Origin: Bacteroidota bacterium
GTDB lineage: Bacteria; Bacteroidota; Bacteroidia; Flavobacteriales; Weeksellaceae
Reading direction: 5' to 3'
DNA length: 64,000 bases
Assembly: GCA_023423715.1 (NCBI GenBank)
Contig: JAFAFC010000023.1
Location: 1-64,000 of the forward strand
Position numbers and translations under genes: made by a program. The notes beneath the pieces are model-generated. The model was not told where the DNA came from. It ran no database searches and was given only the letters and a program-made list of their open reading frames with translations. The stretch's first letter is position 1, and each line of letters opens with the position of its first letter. Shown in pieces: positions 1 through 7,177 of this stretch.

Positions 1-1
1 A

Positions 2-358
2 CTTGAAATTTCAGTTCAGAAAGTAAATAATTATGTTATGAGTACGGGCGTTTCGGGGTATGTACCTGCAATAATTATGACTGCGGCTGACATGAAAAAT
101 GAGGGAGGTAAAGCTTTTGGTGATTTCCAAATTGTAATTTATGGTGAAGCAGTAAAACAATTTGCTGAACCAACGGAAGGTCCGAAATTAGTGAAAATGG
201 CTAAAGAAGCGGGCGCAAAATTAGTTTTATGTGAGTTTGCTCTGAAGAAATTAGGAATCGATAAATCTCAACTTCCTGTAGGTTTAGATTATGTTGGCAA
301 TCCATTCAAGCCCGCTATTAATCTTCAGAAGCAAGGTTATTTTGCTTTAGGTTTGTAA
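2..358 (+). CDS. DsrE/DsrF-like family protein, 5' end outside window
   Basis: The reading frame is open to the left edge, so the ATG at 38 is probably internal; 118 codons are visible. The C-terminal half has the DsrE-like alternating pattern: a strand with IVIYGEAV, a helix (KLVKMAKEAGAK), then LVLCEFALKKLGI with a cysteine where these proteins often carry one, and a short ending QGYFALGL. DsrE-fold proteins are small cytoplasmic or periplasmic sulfur-relay or sulfur-binding proteins; the substrate here cannot be told. A GC-rich hairpin follows the stop. Confidence 0.6.
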   Translation, partial: LEISVQKVNNYVMSTGVSGYVPAIIMTAADMKNEGGKAFGDFQIVIYGEAVKQFAEPTEGPKLVKMAKEAGAKLVLCEFALKKLGIDKSQLPVGLDYVGNPFKPAINLQKQGYFALGL

Positions 359-371
359 GTTTTATATAAAC

Positions 372-402
372 GTTTCGGGCCCGGCGAAGCCGGGCCCGAA
401 AC
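372..402. terminator. Bidirectional intrinsic terminator
   Basis: Perfect 14-bp stem (372-385 with 389-402) and a GAA loop, much richer in GC than its surroundings, between convergent genes ending at 358 and 409. It has no long T run, so termination efficiency is uncertain. Confidence 0.6.
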
Positions 403-408
403 CAAAAA

Positions 409-708
409 TCATCTGTTCGAACCAAAATTTTCTAAAACCGAAATTACTGGAGGTTTAACCAAACCTTTTTCATCTCTCGTTTTTTGAAACTCAAGAAAAA
501 TCGGAATTTTTAAAACCTCTTGCTGAATTTCCTCATTTTCATATTCTGAAATATGCGTAAACTTGTTCTCAGAAGCCTCAAAAAGAACTTTATAATCAAA
601 ATTCAAATCCGTTCTCGACTTAAAATTCTCTAAAAATTTCTGAATATTCGCTTTATTTTCAGCCACAAATTCGGGCTTTACTTTATAGCTTACAATTACA
701 TTAATCAT
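409..708 (-). CDS. Small ABM-like (ferredoxin-fold) protein
   Basis: The 99-aa protein starts MINVIVSYKVKPEFVAENKA, the typical first strand and helix of antibiotic-biosynthesis-monooxygenase (ABM) dimeric alpha/beta-barrel proteins, and continues with FEASENKFTHISEYENEE, matching the later strand-helix. It has no signal peptide or membrane segment. Family members are oxygenases or small stress-related proteins without cofactors. The assignment rests on fold pattern only; no catalytic residue is identifiable. Its start lies about 70 nt from the stop of the DinB gene on the same strand, so cotranscription is possible. Confidence 0.45.
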   Translation of the reverse strand: MINVIVSYKVKPEFVAENKANIQKFLENFKSRTDLNFDYKVLFEASENKFTHISEYENEEIQQEVLKIPIFLEFQKTRDEKGLVKPPVISVLENFGSNR

Positions 709-781
709 TTCGTTTTTTTGTAAAATTAATAAATAAGCTCAAAATCTTGGTTCTTGATTCTCGGTCCTAGTATCTGAAAGT

Positions 782-1258
782 CTAACGCTCCCAGAAAAAC
801 GGAGGCTCAATTCCCAAAGCTCTTAAATACACATATCCTTGCCCTCTGTGATGAATTTCATTATCCACGAAATACAAAATATTTTCATAAACTGGGAACT
901 CAAATTGACCAAACAAATTAAACGTTTCCGCAAAACGCTCCTCTGGAATTTGATTATAATAATCGTTTATTAATACCGTTTCCTCATCCCAACGATCCAA
1001 AAGCTCTTGCTTCGTTTTCGGATGGAAACCTTCTTCATTATAAGGATGCATACTTTTCTCTAAAATCCCTTTCAGAGCAGGACTTCCGATGGAAATCATT
1101 TCCACTGCCATTCTTCCGAACGGTCTCATTCCGCCGATCGAAAATTCGAACAAATCCTTTTCTGGAAATGCCTCAATCACCCTTCTGGTCAAGTTTCTGT
1201 GTCCTTGCCAATGTTTCAAAAGTTGTTCTTTAGAAAGAACTTGCGCTGTTGCTGTCAT
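782..1258 (-). CDS. DinB family protein
   Basis: The 158-aa protein has the four-helix DinB/YfiT pattern. An N-terminal helix contains HWQGHRNLTRRVIEAF, and the C-terminal block has DNEIHHRGQGYVYLRALG, the helix holding metal-binding histidines, followed by the usual ending EPPFFWER. DinB-like proteins are metal-binding; some are thiol transferases, many have no known reaction. An exact TAATTTTG box lies about 30 nt upstream at 1289-1296 on the minus strand, supporting this start. It may be cotranscribed with the ABM-like gene downstream. Confidence 0.8.
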   Translation of the reverse strand: MTATAQVLSKEQLLKHWQGHRNLTRRVIEAFPEKDLFEFSIGGMRPFGRMAVEMISIGSPALKGILEKSMHPYNEEGFHPKTKQELLDRWDEETVLINDYYNQIPEERFAETFNLFGQFEFPVYENILYFVDNEIHHRGQGYVYLRALGIEPPFFWER

Positions 1259-1288
1259 GTTTTTTTGTTTTAGGATTAATTTCTACTC

Positions 1289-1296
1289 CAAAATTA
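1289..1296 (-). promoter_or_regulatory. -7 promoter box (TAATTTTG) for DinB gene
   Basis: Exact TAnnTTTG on the minus strand, 31 nt before the ATG at 1258. No TTG at the proper -33 distance is visible. Confidence 0.5.
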
Positions 1297-1364
1297 CGAG
1301 GCAGTTGTGACAACAGTTTGTCAGTAGCAAAAACAAATTCTATTTTTCTTTTTTGGGTGTGTCC

Positions 1365-1490
1365 GCTTGCCGTTTTGGCGCTCGCTTCGCTCGCGCTGCC
1401 GCACCTAGCGGTCGGTCTGCGCCTACAATCTTTTACCTCCACTTCGTGTCGATAAAAGGATTTCCGGCTCCGCCCTCACACGGGGTTTCG
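1365..1490 (-). repeat. GC-rich intergenic element of a flavobacterial dispersed type
   Basis: About 125 nt far richer in GC than the flanks lie in the 312-nt gap between two genes, with no convincing ORF. Read on the minus strand it has GGAAATCCTTTTA, then a variable insert, then TAAAAGATTGTAG, which pair as an arm, followed by GCGCGAGCGAAGCGAGCG. An 18-nt word (1379-1396) recurs exactly, inverted, at 33361-33378. From memory, the order GGAAATCC-insert-GATTGTAG is a recurrent intergenic sequence in Flavobacteriia; its function is unknown to me. Confidence 0.5.
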
Positions 1491-1570
1491 TGATCGTAGG
1501 ACGTTTCGTTTTTTATAGAAAATCTTGGCAAGTTAATTGTTGCTACTACATTTCAAAATTTTAAAAAAGA

Positions 1571-2155
1571 ATGAAAAAATATATCGCTATTACCTCAATT
1601 TTTGCTTTAATATTGACCTCGTGTAATAAAGTTGAAGAAAAAATTAATGAAAGCATCGATCAAGCTACCGAAAAGGTCAAGCAAAAAGCTCAAGAGCAAG
1701 TGAAAGAAACGATGGATAAAGCTGTGAATGAAACAATAAATTCTGTTACTAATTCGCAAGACGTAAGTTTTCAAGAGGTTTTTCCTAGCGCAAATTCTAA
1801 TGTTGTAACCGAGTTTAAAGGCAAGAAAATAAAGTTTCCAAACGGAAGTCCAGCCTATTTTTTAAAATATAAAGCCAACAAAGTGGAGTTGTTACAAGTA
1901 ATGGCTGCTCAGCCAACTACGGACGAAACAAAATCGGATAAAGAAGCTCAAAAAATTGATGGTCAAAAGTTTATTGATCAATTAAGTTTCTTTCAAAAAT
2001 TTATTCCAGAAGGTGTTTTGGATACCAATTTTTTAAGCGAAATTAAAACGGATAAATCTTTAGAATTCTACAGAATCAAACGTTTTCCAAATAAATCAAC
2101 CATTATTGTAAACCCAAAAACAAACGTGATTTATCAGTTTGTAGAGGTGAATTAA
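1571..2155 (+). CDS. Putative lipoprotein of unknown function
   Basis: The 194-aa protein begins with a lipoprotein signal: Lys-Lys, a hydrophobic core, and a lipobox LTSC ending at Cys18. Residues 20-65 are a highly charged Glu/Lys heptad-like stretch (EEKINESIDQATEKVKQKAQ) predicted as a coiled coil. The C-terminal half is an alpha/beta segment of about 110 residues that I do not recognise, ending IVNPKTNVIYQFVEVN. It is probably anchored in the inner or outer membrane facing the periplasm. It stands alone and is followed by a strong terminator. Confidence 0.6.
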   Translation: MKKYIAITSIFALILTSCNKVEEKINESIDQATEKVKQKAQEQVKETMDKAVNETINSVTNSQDVSFQEVFPSANSNVVTEFKGKKIKFPNGSPAYFLKYKANKVELLQVMAAQPTTDETKSDKEAQKIDGQKFIDQLSFFQKFIPEGVLDTNFLSEIKTDKSLEFYRIKRFPNKSTIIVNPKTNVIYQFVEVN

Positions 2156-2180
2156 AACGGTTTTTAGTGAGAAAACAGAT

Positions 2181-2210
2181 TCGGCGGAGCCAGAGGCTCC
2201 GCCGATTTTT
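2181..2210 (+). terminator. Intrinsic terminator after lipoprotein gene
   Basis: Perfect 11-bp GC-rich stem (2181-2191 with 2195-2205), AGA loop, then a T run on the plus strand. It lies between convergent genes and could also act on the minus strand. Confidence 0.8.
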
Positions 2211-2261
2211 CTTATTTGGAGATAATGCGAAACCTAAAACCTTAAACTCCTAAACTCACAC

Positions 2262-4769
2262 CTAATACGTCAACATCAAACCTGCTCCCCAACCCATTTC
2301 CGAATCATAATTCCCAGAAATAGAAAGCCATTTTCTAACGATATAGTTGAGTCCTGCATCAAATTCCTTATCAGAATTTACGGAAATACTTCCACGAAGT
2401 CTTCTCGAAAGCGGAATATCCTCTCTACTAAATTCTAAAACAGCCTTCCCGTTGTGGTCTATACTTGCGTCAGCCGTAATTAAAAACGGCAAAACGTACT
2501 GAATACCGACGATGAAAACATTATTGTTTTTCGGAGCTACATTTTGTCCGAACCATGTTTTTTTAGGACTCATCAACATTCCGTGGTGATCCATTTCAAA
2601 ATGTCTTTTCTGAGTTCGGAACCCCACATATGGCAACGCCCATTGGAATTTCCCCAAATAACGTCCCACTTTTACATCCGCTTCATAATGATCGAACTTC
2701 CAATTCGAATGGAATTCATTGATATTTGCCCAACGTGGACCGAACATCGTCATTGTTTCTGCATGAATTCGATTGCTAGAAACATCCAACATCGCCATTG
2801 AACTTATCATCGAATTATCTCGTTTAAAATTTTTCCAAGCTTCCTTTTTATCAGGTAACTGCGAATTCGGAGCCGAGTTTTCATAAGAGAAAATTCGTCC
2901 CATTCCCGCCATCATGTGATACAAAATATGACAATGGAAAAACCAGTCGCCATCTTGGTTTGCAGCAAATTCTATCGTGTTGGTTTCCATTGGCATAATG
3001 TCCATCACGTTTTTCAGTGGCGAATATTCACCTTTAGAATTAATTAGTCTAAAGTCGTGACCATGCAAATGCATCGGGTGACGCATCATGGAGTTGTTGT
3101 GCATTTTGATACGTAAAACTTCTCCTTTTTTAACCAAAATTTTATCCGTTTCTAAAACCGTTTTGTTATCCAAGGTCCACAAATAATGTGACATATTTCC
3201 TTCCAAAGTGAAATTCAATTCCTTAACATTATCTGATGGAAATTCCGTAATTTCTGGAGCGGAAAGCATGTTGTAAGACAAGCGCTTGATTTCTGGCTTG
3301 TCATCCATTTTCATTTCCGAATGTTGAGAATGATCCATTTCTTCATGTTTTGATGGCTCTTCTTTCGATTTAATGCCCATCATTTCGTTCATGTGCTTCG
3401 CCGAAGCTTTTCGTTGAGCCTCCGAAAGTTCGGGATACATCACTTCATTCATATCCATCATTTGGTTGCCCATTTCCATGTTCATTGGCTTCATATCACC
3501 ACTCATTTTCATCATGCCGTTCATCATTTTCATTCCTTCAAATAGCATTAAACGAGGAAGATTTGGCGCTTCAACTTTTTCACCCGAACCAAGCCACAGG
3601 GAAGCATGACCAGAACGATCTTCGGCTGTAGAACGAAATTCAAAACTCTTATTTTCGGGAATGGTTACTTCAATGTCGTAGGTTTCAGAAACGCCCACAA
3701 TTAAACGATCCACGACAACGGGATTGACTTCATTTCCATCATTTCCAACGACCGTAATTTTTCCACCGCCATAGTTCAACCAAAAATAGGTTGACGAACC
3801 TCCATTAGCCACTCGCAATCGAACTTTGTCGCCCGCTTTAAGATTGGAATAATCCGAACTTTGCTGTCCATTAATTAAGAATTTTTCGTAATAAACATCA
3901 CTCACATCCATTGCTTCCATGCGTTTCCACTCATTGAGTAATTTTACTCCGAAGCTTTTCGCTTTTATGGCCTCCCAATAAGATTGCACGGCATTTTTCT
4001 TCACCGCATACCAATCCGTATTTCCCATGTGAAGGCGACGCATGATGTTTTTTGGATTTTCATCACTCCATTCGCCTAACAAAACAGGGATTTCAGCAGA
4101 ATAATTCTGATTGGATTCTTGACCTTCACGTTTCTTGAAAATCAAAATTCCATTCATCCCAATTTGCTCTTGTACACCTTGATGCGAATGGTACCAATAG
4201 GTTCCGTTTTGCGAAATTTTGAATTTATACAAATGCGTTTCGCCAGGCATTACTGGCTTCGTCGTCAAATACGGAACACCATCTTGCTCATTTGGTAAAA
4301 TCACGCCATGCCAATGGAAACCCGTTTTTTCTTTCATTTGATTATGAAGATAAATTTCCGCCGTATCGCCTTCTGTGAAGTATAAAGTTGGCGCTTGCAA
4401 TTTTCCGTTAACGGCAATCGCGCGACGTTCCTTTCCAGTGAAATTCACGATCGTGTCTTTTACATATAAATCATATCGAACAGTTTTTCCACCGAAAGAG
4501 ACTTTTCCGTTTTCGGAATTTCGTTTTAATTTGCCGTTATTTTCAGAATCGTCATGTTGCTTGTTTTCAGATTTTAGAGTTTTCACCAACGCGAGATCCA
4601 TTCCACATTTTGGACATTTTCCAGGCTTATCGGAAACCACTTCGGGGTGCATCGGACAAACGTATTTTCCTTGTTGCATTGTGGTGGTTTTGGTCCCTGT
4701 ATGTAGATGATTTTGTGAAAATCCGAACGCAAAAAACGATACTAAAATTACAATTAGTAGCTGTTTCAT
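2262..4769 (-). CDS. Multicopper oxidase with metal-binding N-terminus fused to CopB-like C-terminal domain
   Basis: This 835-aa protein has a Sec signal (1-18), then a heavy-metal-binding domain with CPMHPE (38-43) and CPKCGMD (52-58). A three-cupredoxin oxidase follows, with all copper motifs: HWHG (152-155), HSHQG (194-198), HPMHLHGHDF (564-573) and HCHILYHMMAGM (612-623), which carries the type 1 ligands and its axial Met. A Met-rich loop (about 412-440) resembles CopA/CueO loops that bind Cu(I). Residues from about 665 to 835 lack oxidase motifs and look like a CopB outer-membrane beta-barrel. The likely role is periplasmic Cu(I) oxidation and copper resistance. The DUF3347 and HYC_CC_PP genes lie upstream on the same strand. 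Confidence 0.88.
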   Translation of the reverse strand: MKQLLIVILVSFFAFGFSQNHLHTGTKTTTMQQGKYVCPMHPEVVSDKPGKCPKCGMDLALVKTLKSENKQHDDSENNGKLKRNSENGKVSFGGKTVRYDLYVKDTIVNFTGKERRAIAVNGKLQAPTLYFTEGDTAEIYLHNQMKEKTGFHWHGVILPNEQDGVPYLTTKPVMPGETHLYKFKISQNGTYWYHSHQGVQEQIGMNGILIFKKREGQESNQNYSAEIPVLLGEWSDENPKNIMRRLHMGNTDWYAVKKNAVQSYWEAIKAKSFGVKLLNEWKRMEAMDVSDVYYEKFLINGQQSSDYSNLKAGDKVRLRVANGGSSTYFWLNYGGGKITVVGNDGNEVNPVVVDRLIVGVSETYDIEVTIPENKSFEFRSTAEDRSGHASLWLGSGEKVEAPNLPRLMLFEGMKMMNGMMKMSGDMKPMNMEMGNQMMDMNEVMYPELSEAQRKASAKHMNEMMGIKSKEEPSKHEEMDHSQHSEMKMDDKPEIKRLSYNMLSAPEITEFPSDNVKELNFTLEGNMSHYLWTLDNKTVLETDKILVKKGEVLRIKMHNNSMMRHPMHLHGHDFRLINSKGEYSPLKNVMDIMPMETNTIEFAANQDGDWFFHCHILYHMMAGMGRIFSYENSAPNSQLPDKKEAWKNFKRDNSMISSMAMLDVSSNRIHAETMTMFGPRWANINEFHSNWKFDHYEADVKVGRYLGKFQWALPYVGFRTQKRHFEMDHHGMLMSPKKTWFGQNVAPKNNNVFIVGIQYVLPFLITADASIDHNGKAVLEFSREDIPLSRRLRGSISVNSDKEFDAGLNYIVRKWLSISGNYDSEMGWGAGLMLTY

Positions 4770-4799
4770 TTTTTAAAATTTAGATTAGAAATTTTCTTT

Positions 4800-4825
4800 G
4801 TTCTTTTGTCTTGATACAAAAGAAC
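4800..4825. repeat. Inverted repeat in intergenic spacer
   Basis: Perfect 10-bp arms GTTCTTTTGT / ACAAAAGAAC (4800-4809, 4816-4825) with a 6-nt loop, in a 219-nt noncoding spacer. The following text (ACCAAAAAATCAAGACC, then TCGTTTTTAGC-like words) resembles, from memory, a dispersed flavobacterial intergenic repeat. It could serve as a terminator for the DUF3347 gene or simply be repeat DNA. Confidence 0.5.
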
Positions 4826-4988
4826 CAAAAAATCAAGACCTGGAAACTCAGCTAAAAATCGAAAATAATTTCTAAAATTTTCAAAACTCACGCCATTGCT
4901 TTTGCCAAGCTTGTTCAAACAATGAGAATTTTTAGCGAAATTATTTTTGATTTTCTTAACGCTTCCGTTTCCGAAGTCAGGTCTTATT

Positions 4989-5465
4989 TTAGTTTTTAAT
5001 CTCAGATTTCACATTTCCGCAAGACAACATTTTGCTTCCGTAATATGGATTTACAATTTTGTTTTCGTTGCTCAACCAGCTTCCTTCCGCCATCGGACAA
5101 TATTGAACGTAAACGCTTTTATCCGAAAGTTTGAATTTTTTTGCAATTTCAATCATATTATCCGAAAGATTGTAAAAAGATTCTCTTTGCTTTTGGATAC
5201 TTCGCGCTTCTGCAATAGCTGTTGCGTCTTTTCTTAATGAAGTGATATTACCTTCAGAAATCAATTTTACATCGATCGTTCCAGCTGTTTTAATGAAATC
5301 TAAAGCTGCTTTTGAAGTTTCGTCGGGCTTATCCGAAGCCAGAGCATTTTTGATAGCGATATATTGATCGTAAAGTTTTGTAATATTCGTGTTACTCGTC
5401 TTTTGAGCTGAAATTGAAATGATTGCGAATATAGAAAGTGCGAATGTTAGAATGTATTTTTTCAT
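4989..5465 (-). CDS. DUF3347 domain protein, periplasmic, metal-associated
   Basis: I chose the ATG at 5465 (MKKYILTFALS), which begins a clear signal peptide cleaved after ISAQ; the 12 upstream codons to a possible start at 5501 would spoil it. The mature protein is helical and ends with the DUF3347 signature: YVQYCPMAEGSW, NPYYGSKMLSCG. The same domain occurs at the C-terminus of CusB-type efflux adaptors, where its Cys/Met/His are thought to bind copper. Its place beside the multicopper oxidase and the HYC_CC_PP gene supports a role in copper handling (inference). Confidence 0.82.
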   Translation of the reverse strand: MKKYILTFALSIFAIISISAQKTSNTNITKLYDQYIAIKNALASDKPDETSKAALDFIKTAGTIDVKLISEGNITSLRKDATAIAEARSIQKQRESFYNLSDNMIEIAKKFKLSDKSVYVQYCPMAEGSWLSNENKIVNPYYGSKMLSCGNVKSEIKN

Positions 5466-5687
5466 TGTAATTGATTTTGAGATTCTAAAGCAAAGAGCCA
5501 AGAATCAAGATTTTGTTTGAATTTAAATTTTAGGAGATTTGTCATTTAACTTCGTTCAGTTCGAACAAGTTCTCGTGTCGAAGAAGGAAAAATCTTCTTC
5601 TAAATTATGAGACTCCTCATTCCACTTCGTTTTATTCGGAATGACAAAAGCACTATTTTATTAAGAAATAATTTCTCACCAAAAATT

Positions 5688-6065
5688 CTAAATTCGGAAA
5701 TTACAATGTTGAATAAATATAGGAACAGACCACGATTCGGGTGGTGCATTGATTTTTATAGATGAAAACTTGGAATCCGTATACGATATATCCGGAAACT
5801 CAAAATGATGCACAGCAACTTCTGCATATGAAGAAACAAAACTTAATTGTAAAAGTTCAGATTTTTTGGAAGTGTCGGTTTTTAAAACTTTAAACTCGGT
5901 TTTACAACAATCGTTTTTAGATTTTGTTCCGCATTTTCCACAAGATTCATCGGAAGATTGTCCAATCGACGAAAGTTTATCCATGCAATAATGAATACTG
6001 ATTGCCGCTCCAGAAGACATTCCGAAGTAGAAAAAAGTAAGCAGTATGATGAAGAACTTTTTCAT
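5688..6065 (-). CDS. HYC_CC_PP family protein
   Basis: The 125-aa protein has an N-terminal signal peptide and the three motifs that name the family: HYC at 25-27, CC at 53-54 (preceded by CGKC 42-45) and PP at 108-109, then a final HC (120-121). These small secreted proteins occur in Bacteroidota next to metal-efflux and metal-binding genes. Cys/His-rich composition suggests soft-metal binding, probably copper given the neighbours. A TACTTTTG box lies 9-16 nt upstream. Exact function is unknown. Confidence 0.85.
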   Translation of the reverse strand: MKKFFIILLTFFYFGMSSGAAISIHYCMDKLSSIGQSSDESCGKCGTKSKNDCCKTEFKVLKTDTSKKSELLQLSFVSSYAEVAVHHFEFPDISYTDSKFSSIKINAPPESWSVPIFIQHCNFRI

Positions 6066-6073
6066 TTACCGTA

Positions 6074-6081
6074 CAAAAGTA
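6074..6081 (-). promoter_or_regulatory. -7 promoter box (TACTTTTG)
   Basis: Exact TAnnTTTG on the minus strand just before the HYC_CC_PP start at 6065; it predicts a very short leader of about 5 nt. Confidence 0.5.
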
Positions 6082-6148
6082 AATTGATTCGTTGGCGTTT
6101 TGTTATATTATTATGGATAAATGTAGCAAAACTTTGAAAACTCGTATT

Positions 6149-6526
6149 TTACTCAACGAAATCCCCTGAAACGTAATACCAACGACCTTTTATCAGTTGA
6201 AAGTATGAAAACTCGTGATGAACTTGAGATTTACCATCTTGGTCGGTGTAATAGGCTTTGAATTCGACCTGATTTAGCGCCGGAGTTCTGACAATTTCTA
6301 GTTTTGTCCAAGTGTTTATTTCGCCCCATTCTTGCAATTCGGCTTTATCATGGAATTTTCTTTTGGAAGGAAGTGTCGTTTCCCAAAGATAATCAGCATT
6401 TGGAATTGCAAAAGCAGAAAAACGTGAACGCATCAAAGCTTCGGCTGTTGGTGCCGTGTTATCATCTTTGTGGAAAGGTTGGCAACATTCTTCGTAGGTT
6501 TTCCCAGAGCAACAAGGACAAGTCAT
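6149..6526 (-). CDS. YchJ family metal-binding protein
   Basis: The 125-aa protein opens with MTCPCCSGKTYEECCQPFH, a cysteine cluster of the SEC-C zinc-binding type, followed by the family block EALMRSRFSAFAIPNADYLWETT. The C-terminal half is an NTF2/cystatin-like sheet ending HEFSYFQLIKGRWYYVSGD. YchJ-like (UPF0225) proteins are cytosolic zinc-binding proteins of unknown reaction. Length and motifs are complete. It precedes, on the same strand, the small copper group but has no obvious functional link to it. Confidence 0.88.
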   Translation of the reverse strand: MTCPCCSGKTYEECCQPFHKDDNTAPTAEALMRSRFSAFAIPNADYLWETTLPSKRKFHDKAELQEWGEINTWTKLEIVRTPALNQVEFKAYYTDQDGKSQVHHEFSYFQLIKGRWYYVSGDFVE

Positions 6527-6546
6527 TTTTGTTGAGAGTTTATAGT

Positions 6547-6918
6547 TTAAGGTTCTTGAATGATAAATTCCATCGTTTTTTCAACGTGGCTTTGTTCTGT
6601 AATTCCTTTTGCATAAAAAGAATTTTCACCAGAATCATATTTGTCCAAATACGCTTGACTAATTTTTTCGTTTAAACTATCTAAATCCTCAGGAATTACC
6701 GCTTTTATTTTAAAAACTTTGTTGCCACATTTTACTTCACCATTGGAATCATTTAGAAAAGTGTTGTACCAACTTCTTTCTGCAAATCCCCAAGAGCGAG
6801 CGAAAATTCGATTATCAACAGTAACCATCCAAATTTCAAGAAAAGTTTCGCGTTCCTTTCCAGCTTTTATTCCAATAAGGTTGTGCGAATTGATGTAATT
6901 AACTGCTTCGTTTTGCAT
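6547..6918 (-). CDS. DUF2255-like protein
   Basis: This 123-aa cytosolic protein has the DUF2255 outline: a helix with an INSHNLIGIKAG segment, then FLEIWMVTVDNRIFARSWG, a flavin-reductase-like split-barrel strand pair, and WYNTFLNDSNGEV. No catalytic residue is assigned in this family. Its first 20 nt overlap the 3' end of the upstream small membrane protein gene, so the two are translationally coupled. The family call is from pattern only. Confidence 0.55.
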   Translation of the reverse strand: MQNEAVNYINSHNLIGIKAGKERETFLEIWMVTVDNRIFARSWGFAERSWYNTFLNDSNGEVKCGNKVFKIKAVIPEDLDSLNEKISQAYLDKYDSGENSFYAKGITEQSHVEKTMEFIIQEP

Positions 6919-7114
6919 TTGATTGTGATTTGTATTTTAAGAATTTAAAAACCAAATATATTAGTACAAAAATTACTGCAGCAATAATATGATTTAGAGA
7001 ATAGTTAAACTTGTAATTTCCAATTTCTATTATATTTTTTGCAGTTCCTTTTAAGATTGGATATCCAATTAAAAACAATACAAAAGGAACTACATATCCA
7101 CAATCAATTTTCAT
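6899..7114 (-). CDS. Small membrane protein with two TM helices
   Basis: The 71-aa protein has two hydrophobic helices (about 8-24 and 43-62) separated by a short polar loop, and a basic C-terminal tail KYKSQSNAKRSS, so both termini probably face the cytoplasm side. No family is recognised. The 20-nt overlap with the DUF2255-like gene suggests they are one operon. The codon pattern and overlap make it likely to be real, but it is short. Confidence 0.5.
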   Translation of the reverse strand: MKIDCGYVVPFVLFLIGYPILKGTAKNIIEIGNYKFNYSLNHIIAAVIFVLIYLVFKFLKYKSQSNAKRSS

Positions 7115-7177
7115 AAAATAGTTTATGGATATGTAGTTTATACTAGATTAATGTTACAATATTTGTAGAACATTTTT

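Noticed and set aside
1249..1455. Overlapping short frames (1230-1442 minus, 1249-1455 plus)
   Set aside because: They run through the GC-rich repeat element and lack a signal, domain or promoter box.
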